Assembly: GCA_014380205.1 (NCBI GenBank) | Contig: JACMKH010000226.1 | Span: forward strand, 1-22,084 | From: Sphingomonadaceae bacterium | GTDB taxonomy: Bacteria; Pseudomonadota; Alphaproteobacteria; Sphingomonadales; Sphingomonadaceae | Direction of reading: 5' to 3' | Length of the DNA: 22,084 bases | In this document: in pieces, positions 8,847 to 19,135 of the stretch | Layout: each line of letters starts with the position of its first letter | How positions within the stretch are numbered: the first letter of the stretch is position 1 | The notes under the pieces: model-generated | Seen by the model: the letters and a program-made list of their open reading frames with translations, nothing else | The model's database searches: none | What the model was told of the DNA's origin: nothing | Translations under genes and position numbers: made by a program

Positions 8847-9764
8847 ATGCTCGCCAGAACGTCGTGGCCGCGCAAGTCGCGCGAGCTGCACAACCACCAC
8901 ATGGATTCGACCGTCTGGAACGATTTCGTGTTCAGGAGGGACGATATCATTGTCGGCACCTACGCCAAGTCCGGCACCACCTGGACCCAGCAGATCGTCG
9001 GCCAGCTGCTCAGCTGCGGGTCCGAGGACATCCGCGTCGCCGAGCTCTCCCCCTGGCTCGACATGCGCATCCTGCCGCGCGCCGAGACGCTCGCCATGCT
9101 CGACGCGCAACGCGACCGCCGCTTCATCAAGACGCACCTTCCGGTCGACGCGCTCGTGTTCAGCCCCGAGGCGCGCTACCTCTACATCGCCCGTGACGGC
9201 CGCGATGTGGTGTGGAGCCTCCACAACCATCTCGCCAACGCGACCGACCAATTCTACCAGGTGATCAACGACACGCCCGGCCGCGTCGGGCCGGCGCTCG
9301 AACGCCCCCCCACCGACATTCGCGCCTTCTTTCTCGACTGGCTCGAGCGCGACGGCCATCCGCTCTGGTCGTTTTGGGAGAATATCGCAAGCTGGTGGGA
9401 CATCGCCCATCTGCCCAACGTCAAGCTGCTCCACTTCGCCGACCTCAAGCGCGACCTCGAAGGCGAGATGCGCGGCATCGCCGACTTCCTCGATATCGCG
9501 ATCGACGAATCGCGCTGGCCGACGATCCTCGAGCATTGCGGCTTCGACTATATGAAAGCCAACGCCGCGGCCGCCGCCCCGCTCGGCGGCGCGCTGTGGG
9601 AAGGCGGCGCGAGCACCTTCATCAACCGCGGCAACAACGGCCGCTGGCGCGACGTGCTCACCGTCGAGGACAATCGCCGCTACGAGGCGATAGCGCGCGA
9701 ACAGCTCGGCGAGGCGTGCGTCAAATGGCTGGCCTGCGGCGAGAAGTTGCCTGCCTGGGCCTAG
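8847..9764 (+). CDS. PAPS-dependent sulfotransferase
   Basis: The product has 305 residues, and the ATG is preceded by AGGAGG. It has the cytosolic sulfotransferase fold: the 5'-phosphosulfate loop YAKSGTTWTQQ (Lys41), KTHLP with the likely catalytic base His97, the 3'-phosphate site ARDGRDVVWS (Arg116, Ser124), and a late RGNNGRWRD matching the RKGxxGxWK nucleotide-binding motif. It should move a sulfuryl group from PAPS to a hydroxyl or amine acceptor, which cannot be named from sequence. No signal peptide is visible. The PAPS-producing genes cysD and cysNC lie about 3.2 kb downstream on the other strand. The stop overlaps that of the convergent hydrolase gene by 4 nt (CTAG). Confidence 0.9.
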   Translation: MLARTSWPRKSRELHNHHMDSTVWNDFVFRRDDIIVGTYAKSGTTWTQQIVGQLLSCGSEDIRVAELSPWLDMRILPRAETLAMLDAQRDRRFIKTHLPVDALVFSPEARYLYIARDGRDVVWSLHNHLANATDQFYQVINDTPGRVGPALERPPTDIRAFFLDWLERDGHPLWSFWENIASWWDIAHLPNVKLLHFADLKRDLEGEMRGIADFLDIAIDESRWPTILEHCGFDYMKANAAAAAPLGGALWEGGASTFINRGNNGRWRDVLTVEDNRRYEAIAREQLGEACVKWLACGEKLPAWA

Positions 9765-10477
9765 CCCAGCGTCTCCTCCAGAAAGCGCTCCATCGCGGCC
9801 CAGGCGCGCGCCGCCGCGCGGGGCTCGTGGAAGAAGCCTTCCGGGCGGCGGTCGGCGGCGGGGTTGGTGAAGCTGTGCCCAGCGTGGCCGAACGCGAGGA
9901 TTTGCCAGTCCGCGCCGCGCCGGGTCAGCTCCGCCGCCAGCGCTTCGACCGCCTCGGGCGGCGCGAGCGGATCCTCCCAACCGTGGAGCATGAGCACGGC
10001 GGCGGAGATCGGCGAGTCGTCGGCGTCCGGCGGCGGATCGAAGATGCCGTGGAAGCTCGCCACCGCCTTCACGTCCGTCCCCGAGCGCGCGAGATCGAGC
10101 ACCGCCTTGCCGCCGAAGCAGAAGCCGATCGCCGCGGTGCGCGAGGGATCGACGGCGAGATGCCGCTTGAGCGCCTCATGCCCCGCGCGCATCCGCGCGG
10201 CGAGCAGCGGGCGGTCTGAGTTGAGCGCGTTCATCAGCGCGCGCGCCTCCTCGAGCGGCGCGCCGATATGCGCCTCGCCGTAAAGGTCGACCGCGAGCGC
10301 CGCGTAGCCGAGCGCCGCCAGCGCCTCGGCGTGGCGGGTCTCGGCGTCAGTGCGCCCCGCGACGGTGTGGACGACCAGCACGCCGGGGCGCGGACCGACG
10401 CTAGAGTCGTCCCAGCTTATCGTCCCGGCGAAGGGGCCGCCGGGGCCATCGTAGCGGAGGGGCTCGGTGCGGATCAT
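9761..10477 (-). CDS. Dienelactone hydrolase family protein
   Basis: The product is a 238-residue alpha/beta hydrolase. The nucleophile is Cys120 in GFCFGG, with Asp169 in HGWEDPL and His201 in GHAGHSFTNP, the Cys-Asp-His triad of dienelactone hydrolases. The N-terminal part contains the typical PGVLVVHTVAG strand-loop. No signal peptide is seen, so it is probably cytosolic. Many such proteins are annotated generically, and a real role in chloroaromatic lactone breakdown is not supported by the neighbours. A GAGGAGG lies rather far (about 13 nt) from the ATG at 10477. The gap of 170 nt to the divergent peptidase gene should hold both promoters, but I saw no clear boxes. Confidence 0.88.
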   Translation of the reverse strand: MIRTEPLRYDGPGGPFAGTISWDDSSVGPRPGVLVVHTVAGRTDAETRHAEALAALGYAALAVDLYGEAHIGAPLEEARALMNALNSDRPLLAARMRAGHEALKRHLAVDPSRTAAIGFCFGGKAVLDLARSGTDVKAVASFHGIFDPPPDADDSPISAAVLMLHGWEDPLAPPEAVEALAAELTRRGADWQILAFGHAGHSFTNPAADRRPEGFFHEPRAAARAWAAMERFLEETLG

Positions 10478-10647
10478 GCGGTCAGGCTAGCCTCCTCGCC
10501 GACAATGGCCAAGCCCGTCGCCCCCGGGCACATTCGCACAGGATCACCCATTTGCGCTTGCCCGAGGGGCGCGCCGGACGCATCCTGCCGGATCGCGAGG
10601 CGTCTGTCCGCGCCTCACAGTGCCCACTCCGCCGGAGCCCATGCCCG

Positions 10648-12606
10648 ATGCGCCGTCTTCTTCTCGTCACGCTCATCCTCGCTATCCAGCCCTTGCCGCT
10701 GGCCGCGCAGGAAGTGACGGTGCCGCCGCGCGTCGCGGTGCGTGTGCAAGGCAGTGCGACGCTCCAGAACGTGCCCGAAATCCCCGCCGAGATCGAGGAG
10801 GCGGTGCAGCGCTATCAAAACTACCGCGCGGCCGAGTTCGAGGACTGGCTCACCGACGGCTCGATGCTGATCACGACGCGCTTCGGGACCACCGCGCAGG
10901 TCCACCGCGTCACTGCGCCGATGGGCGCGCGGACGCAGCTGACCTTCTTCGGCGAACCCGTCCAGGCGGCCGAGGCGATCCCCGGAACCAACCGCTTCGT
11001 GCTGATGCGCGATACCGGTGGCGACGAATGGTTTCAGCTCGAGACGATGGGACTGGCAGGCGCGCCGACGCGGCTCACCGAGCCCGAGACGCGCAACCAG
11101 TCGATGGAATTTGCGGACGGCGGCGAGCTGATGCTCTGGGCGCGCGCGACGCGCGGCGCGGCGGCCTACACGATCATGGCGGCCGATCCCGACGATCCCG
11201 CCTCGCGCCGCGAGCTGTTCCGCTTCGAAGGCTCAATTGAGCCTTCCGACATCTCGGCCGGCGGGACGCGGGCGCTGCTTTCGCGCGACATCTCGAACCG
11301 CCAGAGCGAGATGTATCTGCTCGACATCGCGAGGGGCGAAGCGACGCGATTTGCTCCGACCGATGCGGTGATCCGCGACGAAAATGCCCACTTTGCGCGC
11401 AACGGCCGCAGCGTGCTCGCGATCTCGAACCGCGACAGCGATTTCCGCCGTCTCGTCGAGTTCGACGTCGCGACCGGCGCGATGATCGTGCTCACCCCCG
11501 GCCTCGAATGGGATGTCGAGGGCTATGAGCTTTCGGACGACGGCCGCGTCCTCGCCTATGTGATCAACGAGGACGGCTTCTCGCGCCTCGTCGTCCAGGA
11601 TTTCGTCACGCGCCGCGCGCTGCCGCAGCCCGAGCTGCCGCGCGGCGTGATCACGAGCCTCGGCTTCTCGCCCGATGGATCGAAGCTCGCGATCGGCATG
11701 ACCAGCGCGACCTCGCCCGGCGACGTCTGGGTGTGGGATGTCGCGGGCGGCGGGCTTACGCGCTGGACGCAGTCCGAGCTCGGGCCGCTCGATCCCGCGA
11801 CGCTCGTCGAGCCCGAGCTGATCCGTTACGAATCGTTCGACGGACTGTCGGTCCCCGCCTTCGTCTACCGCCCGCGCGATGTCGCGCCGGGCGCGCGCAC
11901 GCCGGTGATCATTGACATCCACGGCGGCCCCGAATCACAGGCACGCCCGGTCTGGGATTCCGGCGTCCAATATTTCGTGAACACGCTCGGCGCGACCGTG
12001 ATCCGCACCAACGTGCGCGGCTCGGAGGGCTATGGCACGCGCTATGTCGATCTCGACAACGGGCCACTCCGCGAGGACAGCGTGCGCGACGTCGGCGCGC
12101 TGCTCGACTGGATCGCGGCGCAGCCCGGGCTCGATCCCGAACGCGTCGCGGTCTACGGCCAGAGCTACGGCGGCTATATGTCATTGGCCTCGCTGGTCCA
12201 TTATTCGGACCGCCTGGTCGGCGGCGTCGAGCGCTACGGGATCAGCGATTTCCGCAGCTTCCTCGAGCGCACCGAGGCCTATCGCCGCGACAACCGGCGT
12301 GGCGAGTACGGCGACGAGCGCGACGCCGAGATGGCCGCGGTGTTCGCGCGGATCGCGCCGATGGCGAATACCGAACGGATCACCGTGCCCATGCTCGTCA
12401 TGCAGGGCGCCAACGACCCGCGCGTGCCGCAGTTCGAGAGCGACCAGATCGTCGAGCGCGTGCGCGCGAATGGGGTGCCGGTCTGGTATGTCGTCTTCGC
12501 CGACGAGGGTCACGGCTTCCTCAAAAAGCCCAACAACGACCTGAGGCGCGCCGTCGAGACGCTGTTCCTACAAAGGCTGTTCGCCGGCGAGGAGGTCGGA
12601 GACTGA
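10648..12606 (+). CDS. Exported S9 family peptidase (prolyl oligopeptidase/acyl-aminoacyl peptidase type)
   Basis: The product has 652 residues from the ATG at 10648. This start gives a clean signal peptide, MRRLLLVTLILAIQPLPLAAQ, so export to the periplasm is expected; an upstream TTG frame would bury it. Residues about 60-400 are a beta-propeller-like region with repeated strand/DDGR or SPDG turns that gates substrate. The C-terminal alpha/beta hydrolase domain has Ser506 in GQSYGGYMS, Asp590 in GANDPRVP and His622 in DEGHGF, a complete triad. The family cleaves short peptides, often after proline or from acylated N-termini. Exact specificity is unclear. Peptide scavenging in the periplasm is a reasonable inference. 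Confidence 0.92.
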   Translation: MRRLLLVTLILAIQPLPLAAQEVTVPPRVAVRVQGSATLQNVPEIPAEIEEAVQRYQNYRAAEFEDWLTDGSMLITTRFGTTAQVHRVTAPMGARTQLTFFGEPVQAAEAIPGTNRFVLMRDTGGDEWFQLETMGLAGAPTRLTEPETRNQSMEFADGGELMLWARATRGAAAYTIMAADPDDPASRRELFRFEGSIEPSDISAGGTRALLSRDISNRQSEMYLLDIARGEATRFAPTDAVIRDENAHFARNGRSVLAISNRDSDFRRLVEFDVATGAMIVLTPGLEWDVEGYELSDDGRVLAYVINEDGFSRLVVQDFVTRRALPQPELPRGVITSLGFSPDGSKLAIGMTSATSPGDVWVWDVAGGGLTRWTQSELGPLDPATLVEPELIRYESFDGLSVPAFVYRPRDVAPGARTPVIIDIHGGPESQARPVWDSGVQYFVNTLGATVIRTNVRGSEGYGTRYVDLDNGPLREDSVRDVGALLDWIAAQPGLDPERVAVYGQSYGGYMSLASLVHYSDRLVGGVERYGISDFRSFLERTEAYRRDNRRGEYGDERDAEMAAVFARIAPMANTERITVPMLVMQGANDPRVPQFESDQIVERVRANGVPVWYVVFADEGHGFLKKPNNDLRRAVETLFLQRLFAGEEVGD

Positions 12607-12611
12607 TCAAT

Positions 12612-12630
12612 CCTTCTCGGAACGGGGAGG
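12612..12630. repeat. 19-nt palindrome between convergent genes
   Basis: CCTTCTC-GGAAC-GGGGAGG is the inverted-orientation copy of the element at 59-77 with two changes, both preserving G-U pairing. Placed between two convergent stops, it may serve as a two-way terminator. Confidence 0.6.
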
Positions 12631-12632
12631 AC

Positions 12633-13007
12633 TTAGAGCCCTTTCCTCGCCTCTTCCCAGTTGCGCCCGTCGAACGGCGTCACGCGCGTCTCGAGCCCGT
12701 GCCCCCCGTCGAGTGCGCGGAAGTTGACGCTCCACGCGTCAGGATGCGAGCGCGGCTGGTAGAAGCTCTTGATCCCGCAAGTGCGGCAGAAGAGATGACC
12801 GGCGGTCCGCATGCCGAAGCGGTAAGAGGTGAGTTCGCCCTCCCCTGCCGTCATGCGAAAGTCCGCGTGCGGCACGATCATGTGCAGAAAGCCAGTCTTG
12901 GCGCACATCGAGCAATTGCAATCGAGCAGCGTGACCGGATTCTCGCGCACTTCCGCTTCGAACCGCACCGCCCCGCAATGGCATCCGCCGGTGACGGTCG
13001 CGGACAT
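12633..13007 (-). CDS. GFA/CENP-V family zinc protein
   Basis: The product has 124 residues with the GFA fold. Zinc-binding cysteines appear as GGCHCGAVRF (Cys9, Cys11), LLDCNCSMC (Cys30, 32, 35) and FCRTCGIKSF. The family is named after glutathione-dependent formaldehyde-activating enzyme, but most members have no proven activity. The ATG at 13007 overlaps the cysNC stop as TGATG, so it is probably translated with cysNC; a GTG one codon earlier is possible. Being the third gene of a sulfate-activation operon hints at thiol or sulfur chemistry, but that is inference. Confidence 0.88.
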   Translation of the reverse strand: MSATVTGGCHCGAVRFEAEVRENPVTLLDCNCSMCAKTGFLHMIVPHADFRMTAGEGELTSYRFGMRTAGHLFCRTCGIKSFYQPRSHPDAWSVNFRALDGGHGLETRVTPFDGRNWEEARKGL

Positions 13008-14917
13008 CACCCCCGCCCGATCAGCATCTCGACGATCTGCTCGGCCGCCTCCTCCGCGCTAATCTCGACGGTGTTGACGATGATCTCGGCGTTCTCGGGC
13101 CGCTCATAGGGACTGTCGATGCCCGTGAAATTCTTGAGTTCGCCCGCGCGCGCCTTCTTGTAAAGGCCCTTGCCGTCGCGCGCTTCCGCCACGTCGAGCG
13201 GCGTGTCGACGAACACCTCGATGAACTCGCCCTCGGAAATCATCCGGCGGACCATCTGGCGCTCGGCGCGGAACGGCGAGATGAACGCGGTCAAGACGAT
13301 CAGCCCCGCATCGGTCATCAGCCGCGCGACCTCGCCGACGCGCCGGATGTTCTCGACGCGGTCTGCGTCGGTGAATCCTAGATCCTTGTTGAGCCCATGG
13401 CGGACATTGTCGCCGTCGAGCAGATAGCTGTGGCGGCCGAGGACATGGAGCTTCTTCTCGACCAGATTGGCGATGGTCGACTTGCCCGATCCCGACAGGC
13501 CAGTGAACCACAGCACAGCGGCCTTCTGGCTCTTCTGGCGCGCGTGCGCCTCGCGGCTGATGTCGATCGCCTGCCAGTGAATATTCTGGCTGCGGCGCAG
13601 CGCGAAATGGATCATCCCCGCGCCGACGGTGGCGTTCGACAGCCGGTCGACGAGGATGAAGCCGCCGAGATCGGGGTTGTCGTCATAGGCGGTAAACGGC
13701 AGCGCGCGGTCGAGCGCGATGTTGCACACCGCGATGCCGTTGAGCGCGAGCGTCTTGGCCGCGATATGCTCCATCGTGTTGACGTCGACCTGGTATTTCT
13801 CGTCGGTGATCGTCGCCGAGACGGTCGCCGCGCCGAGCTTGAGCCAATAGGGGCGGCCCGGCAGCATCGGCTCGTCGGTCATCCAGACAATCGTCGCCTC
13901 GAACTGGTCGGCGACTTCGGGCGGGCTGTCGGCGGCCGAGATGACGTCGCCGCGCGAGCAGTCGATCTCGTCGGTAAGGCAGATTGTCACCGACTGGCCC
14001 GCGACCGCCTGATCGAGCTCGCCGCGCATCGTGACGATCTTGCCGACGCGCGAAGTCTTGCCCGACGGGAGCACGCGGACCGGATCGCCCGGCGCGATCG
14101 TCCCACTCGCGATCGTTCCAGAGAAGCCGCGGAAGTCGAGGTTGGGCCGATTGACCCATTGCACGGGTATGCGGAAGGCATCGCGCGCGCGCCGGTCGGC
14201 GTCGATCTCGACGGTCTCGAGATGGTCGAGCAGCGCGGGGCCCTCATACCAGGGCATCGCGTCGCTCCGCGTCGTGATATTATCGCCGCGTAGCCCCGAG
14301 ATCGGGATCGCGGTGAAATCCTCGATACCGATGCTCGCCGCGAACACGCGATAATCGGCGAGGATCGAATCGAACACGCCCTTGTCGCAATCGACGAGAT
14401 CCATCTTGTTGATCGCGAGCACAAGGTTTCGGATCCCGATCAGATGCGCGAGATAGCTGTGCCGGCGCGTCTGCGTGAGCACGCCCTTGCGCGCGTCGAT
14501 CAGGATCACCGCGAGGTCGGCGGTCGAGGCGCCCGTCACCATGTTGCGCGTGTATTGCTCGTGGCCCGGCGTGTCGGCGACGATGAACTTGCGCTTCTCG
14601 GTCGCGAAAAAGCGATAGGCGACGTCGATCGTGATCCCCTGCTCGCGCTCGGCGGCGAGCCCGTCGACGAGCAGCGCGAAATCGATCTCTTGGCCCTGCG
14701 TCCCCATCCGCTTCGAATCGGATTCGAGCAGCGCGAGCTGGTCCTCGAAGATCATCTTAGAATCGTAGAGTAAGCGACCGATAAGCGTCGATTTTCCATC
14801 ATCGACGCTGCCGCAGGTGATAAAGCGGAGCAGCGACTTGTGCTGGTGCTGGACGAGATAGGCGTCGATGTCCTCGGCGATGAGGTCGTCGGTCTGGTAG
14901 ATCGGTTCCGAAGCCAT
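13007..14917 (-). CDS. cysNC: Bifunctional sulfate adenylyltransferase large subunit / APS kinase
   Basis: The product has 636 residues. The CysN part (about 1-430) is an EF-Tu-like GTPase with P-loop GSVDDGKST (from residue 36), DTPGHEQY and NKMDLVD. It uses GTP hydrolysis to drive CysD's formation of APS from sulfate and ATP. The CysC part (from about 440) has its own P-loop GLSGSGKST near residue 472 and the later [19 protein letters not shown] segment. It phosphorylates APS to PAPS. The start ATG overlaps the cysD stop as TGATG; a much longer open frame upstream is only an extension inside cysD. PAPS serves sulfate reduction or sulfotransferases such as the one at 8847-9764. Confidence 0.95.
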   Translation of the reverse strand: MASEPIYQTDDLIAEDIDAYLVQHQHKSLLRFITCGSVDDGKSTLIGRLLYDSKMIFEDQLALLESDSKRMGTQGQEIDFALLVDGLAAEREQGITIDVAYRFFATEKRKFIVADTPGHEQYTRNMVTGASTADLAVILIDARKGVLTQTRRHSYLAHLIGIRNLVLAINKMDLVDCDKGVFDSILADYRVFAASIGIEDFTAIPISGLRGDNITTRSDAMPWYEGPALLDHLETVEIDADRRARDAFRIPVQWVNRPNLDFRGFSGTIASGTIAPGDPVRVLPSGKTSRVGKIVTMRGELDQAVAGQSVTICLTDEIDCSRGDVISAADSPPEVADQFEATIVWMTDEPMLPGRPYWLKLGAATVSATITDEKYQVDVNTMEHIAAKTLALNGIAVCNIALDRALPFTAYDDNPDLGGFILVDRLSNATVGAGMIHFALRRSQNIHWQAIDISREAHARQKSQKAAVLWFTGLSGSGKSTIANLVEKKLHVLGRHSYLLDGDNVRHGLNKDLGFTDADRVENIRRVGEVARLMTDAGLIVLTAFISPFRAERQMVRRMISEGEFIEVFVDTPLDVAEARDGKGLYKKARAGELKNFTGIDSPYERPENAEIIVNTVEISAEEAAEQIVEMLIGRG

Positions 14918-15861
14918 CAGAAGTAGCCCTCCTGCTTCTTCTTCTCCATGCTCGCCGCCTGGTCGTGATCGATCGCCCTGCCCTGCCTTTCGGAGGTCGT
15001 GGTGAGCAGCATCTCCTGGATCACCTCGGGGAGCGTCGCGGCCTCGCTCTCGACCGCGCCGGTCAGCGGATAGCAGCCCAAGGTACGGAAGCGGATCGAG
15101 CGCATCACGGGCTCCTCGCCCTCGAGCGGGAAACGCTCGTCGTCGACCATCAGGATGAGCCCATCGCGGATCACGGTCGGGCGCGGCGCCGAGAAATAGA
15201 GCGGGACGATCTCGATCCCCTCGAGATGGATATATTGCCAGATATCGAGCTCGGTCCAGTTGGAGATGGGGAAGACGCGCATGCTCTCGCCCTTGGCCTT
15301 GCGCGCGTTGTAGAGCTTCCACAGCTCGGGGCGCTGGCTCTTGGGGTCCCAGCGGTGATTGGCCGAGCGGAACGAGAAGACACGCTCCTTGGCGCGGCTC
15401 TTCTCCTCGTCGCGCCGCGCCCCGCCGAACGCCGCGTCGAAGCCGTACAGCGACAGCGCCTGCTTGAGCCCCTCGGTCTTCCACATGTCGGTATGGAGCG
15501 GGCCGTGATCGAACGGGTTGATTCCCTTCTCGATCGCCTCGGGGTTCTTGTAGACAAGCAGCTCCATCCCCGCCTCGCGCGCGGCCCTGTCGCGCAGCTC
15601 GTACATCGCGCGGAACTTCCAGGTCGTGTCGACATGGAGCAGCGGAAACGGCGGCGGGGACGGATGGAAGGCCATCCGCGCGAGATGGAGCATCACCGCG
15701 GAGTCCTTGCCCACCGAATAGAGCATCACGGGCTTCTCGGCCTCGGCGACCACCTCGCGCATGATATGGATGCTCTCGGCCTCGAGCCGCTCAAGGTGCG
15801 TCAGCCGCGCGGGCGACACGCCGGCCTCCTCGGCCCGCTCGGCCTTGGCGTGGGTGTTCAT
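14917..15861 (-). CDS. cysD: Sulfate adenylyltransferase subunit 2
   Basis: The product has 314 residues and is the catalytic ATP-pyrophosphatase-fold subunit of ATP sulfurylase, partner of CysN. The PP-loop reads [12 protein letters not shown] (about 46-57). Other family marks are [15 protein letters not shown] and [12 protein letters not shown]. The ATG at 15861 gives the expected N-terminus, with only a weak purine stretch upstream. About 97 nt separate it from the glmS stop, and the promoter of the cysD-cysNC-GFA cluster should lie there. No CysB-type site could be recognised by eye. Confidence 0.95.
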   Translation of the reverse strand: MNTHAKAERAEEAGVSPARLTHLERLEAESIHIMREVVAEAEKPVMLYSVGKDSAVMLHLARMAFHPSPPPFPLLHVDTTWKFRAMYELRDRAAREAGMELLVYKNPEAIEKGINPFDHGPLHTDMWKTEGLKQALSLYGFDAAFGGARRDEEKSRAKERVFSFRSANHRWDPKSQRPELWKLYNARKAKGESMRVFPISNWTELDIWQYIHLEGIEIVPLYFSAPRPTVIRDGLILMVDDERFPLEGEEPVMRSIRFRTLGCYPLTGAVESEAATLPEVIQEMLLTTTSERQGRAIDHDQAASMEKKKQEGYF

Positions 15862-15958
15862 GGGGGTTGCGAGCTCTTTAGAAAATCCGAATCGCGGCTC
15901 CTCTATATGCGGCGGCGCACAAAAGCGAGCCCCGTGCTTTCAAAGGGATCGAGCACGC

Positions 15959-17782
<1,824 letters not shown>

Positions 17783-17865
17783 GCCGTTAGTCCCGCCGCC
17801 GATGGGCGCGCCTTAGCGTGTGCGCCAAATATACGCCAACTCCTTATCAAATCGGTCGGTTATGT

Positions 17866-17895
17866 TTGCGATTGCGCTTGATCGGGCGAGACAAT
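17866..17895 (+). promoter_or_regulatory. Candidate promoter for the exported-protein pair
   Basis: TTGCGA (17866-17871), an 18-nt spacer and GACAAT (17890-17895) lie 31 nt before the ATG at 17927. Match to the sigma-70 consensus is moderate. The location between divergent genes supports it. Confidence 0.3.
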
Positions 17896-17926
17896 CGGTT
17901 ATCGAGACGGGCGGGGGCATGTCGCG

Positions 17927-18541
17927 ATGGACAAGGGATTTTCGCGTGGCGCGACGGTGTTAGCGCTCATCGTTCAGGCAGGACTCGCACAAGCGCAGGC
18001 GTCGGGCTCCGCGGCTCGATCGACCACCGCGCCGATCGAGGCCCCGTCGGCGTGCTGCGTCGTTCCCGCGCTGACCGAAGTCTCGATCGAGATCGTCGAT
18101 CCGGTCAACAGCCGATCGAGTCAGCGAGGCGATCGATTCGCGATCCGCCTGTCGGTGCCGCTTGTGGTCGAGGGGCGCACTGTGCTGCCCGCGGGCAACC
18201 CAGGCGTCGGCGAGGTCGTCCATGCCGCGCGCGCGCGGATGGGCGGCAAGGCGGGAGAACTCATTCTCGCCGCCCGCTATCTCGAACATGACGGTCGCCA
18301 GATCCCGCTGCGCCGATTCCGGTTCGGCGGCACGGGCGTCGATCGCTCGACCGCCGCGGTGGTCACGTCGATCGTCGTTCCGGTGGCCGGACTGTTCATC
18401 GCGGGCGGCGAGGTCGACATTCCCGCGGGGACAGTGGCGAGCGCCATCCTGACCGCCGACACGTTGATCGTTCCGGCGGATGGCACGCCGGGGGAACCGA
18501 TCGCACCGACCACGCCACCGCAAACCGCAATCGATCAATAG
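17927..18541 (+). CDS. Exported hypothetical protein, 204 aa
   Basis: I recognise no named family. The N-terminus MDKGFSRGATVLALIVQAGLAQAQA is a signal peptide with an AQA cleavage site. A Cys-Cys pair lies at about 43-44. The mature part is beta-rich, with GDRFAIRLSVPLVVEGRTVLPAG, a charged central stretch, then a hydrophobic segment (about 145-165, TSIVVPVAGLFIAGG) followed by a VDIPAGT turn. It ends in a Pro/Thr-rich tail. The pattern of a variable set to a default 'by PAGT' loops is reminiscent of envelope-associated beta proteins, but no function follows. Only 12 nt separate it from the DUF2846 gene, so an operon is likely. Confidence 0.78.
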   Translation: MDKGFSRGATVLALIVQAGLAQAQASGSAARSTTAPIEAPSACCVVPALTEVSIEIVDPVNSRSSQRGDRFAIRLSVPLVVEGRTVLPAGNPGVGEVVHAARARMGGKAGELILAARYLEHDGRQIPLRRFRFGGTGVDRSTAAVVTSIVVPVAGLFIAGGEVDIPAGTVASAILTADTLIVPADGTPGEPIAPTTPPQTAIDQ

Positions 18542-18553
18542 GGGAGGACCATC

Positions 18554-19117
18554 ATGTCGCCACGCCAATTCGTCATATCGCCCGTCCTCGCGCTCGCCCT
18601 GCTCACAGCCTCGCCGAGCTTCGCGCAAGAGGCCGCCGGCGCCAATTCGACCGAGCCTCCGACGCAAAGCGAAGACGAGGATGATGAGCAGCCCATCGCC
18701 ATCCCGCCGCCGCCCGCCGGCATGGGGCAGGTCGTATTCTACCGCCCGGAGCTGTTCGTCGGCGGCGGCGTCCGTTGCCGCATCACCGAAGGCGAAACCA
18801 TGATCAGCCGTCTCGGCAACGGCAATTTCTTCGTCCATGTGGTCACGCCCGAGACGCATGAATTCTCCACCCGCACCGAGGCGCGCGATGTTCTCACGCT
18901 CGAGGTCGAGCCTGATGAAACCCAATTTGTCCGGTGCCGCATCAACATGGGACTCTTCATGGGCCGTCCCAACATCTCGCCCTCCACCGCCGAGGAGTTC
19001 GCCGAGCGCTCGCCGGGCCTCGATCTGCAGCGCTTTCGCCCGGATGAAGGGCGCGTCGACCCGCCCGCGTTCCACGCGGCGGCGCGTGCGATCGGAAACG
19101 AAGAGGAGGAGGAATAG
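18554..19117 (+). CDS. Exported DUF2846-family protein
   Basis: The product has 187 residues, and the ATG at 18554 follows GGGGAGGA. The signal peptide ends near SFAQE. An acidic low-complexity spacer (about 33-50) precedes the conserved domain: GMGQVVFYRPELFVGGGVRC, LGNGNFFVHVVTPETHEF and LEVEPDETQFVRCRI, a pattern I recognise as DUF2846. It lacks a lipobox Cys after the signal, unlike some relatives. Function is unknown, and a periplasmic or outer-membrane-associated location is likely. It is cotranscribed with the exported gene upstream and converges on glmU. Confidence 0.82.
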   Translation: MSPRQFVISPVLALALLTASPSFAQEAAGANSTEPPTQSEDEDDEQPIAIPPPPAGMGQVVFYRPELFVGGGVRCRITEGETMISRLGNGNFFVHVVTPETHEFSTRTEARDVLTLEVEPDETQFVRCRINMGLFMGRPNISPSTAEEFAERSPGLDLQRFRPDEGRVDPPAFHAAARAIGNEEEEE

Positions 19118-19120
19118 CCG

Positions 19121-19134
19121 CGGCCGATCGGCCG
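19121..19134. terminator. Palindrome between convergent stops
   Basis: CGGCCGATCGGCCG is a perfect 14-nt palindrome between the stops of the DUF2846 gene and glmU. It lacks a loop and a T-tract, so the terminator role rests mainly on position. Confidence 0.3.
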
Positions 19135-19135
19135 T

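Noticed and set aside
13007..15484. cysNC start much further upstream in the same frame
   Set aside because: The extra 189 residues are the off-frame translation of cysD. The ATG at 14917 begins the family N-terminus.
17783..17926. Possible glmS ribozyme or riboswitch leader
   Set aside because: The leader is short with no matching structure, and the ribozyme is a Firmicute-type element.
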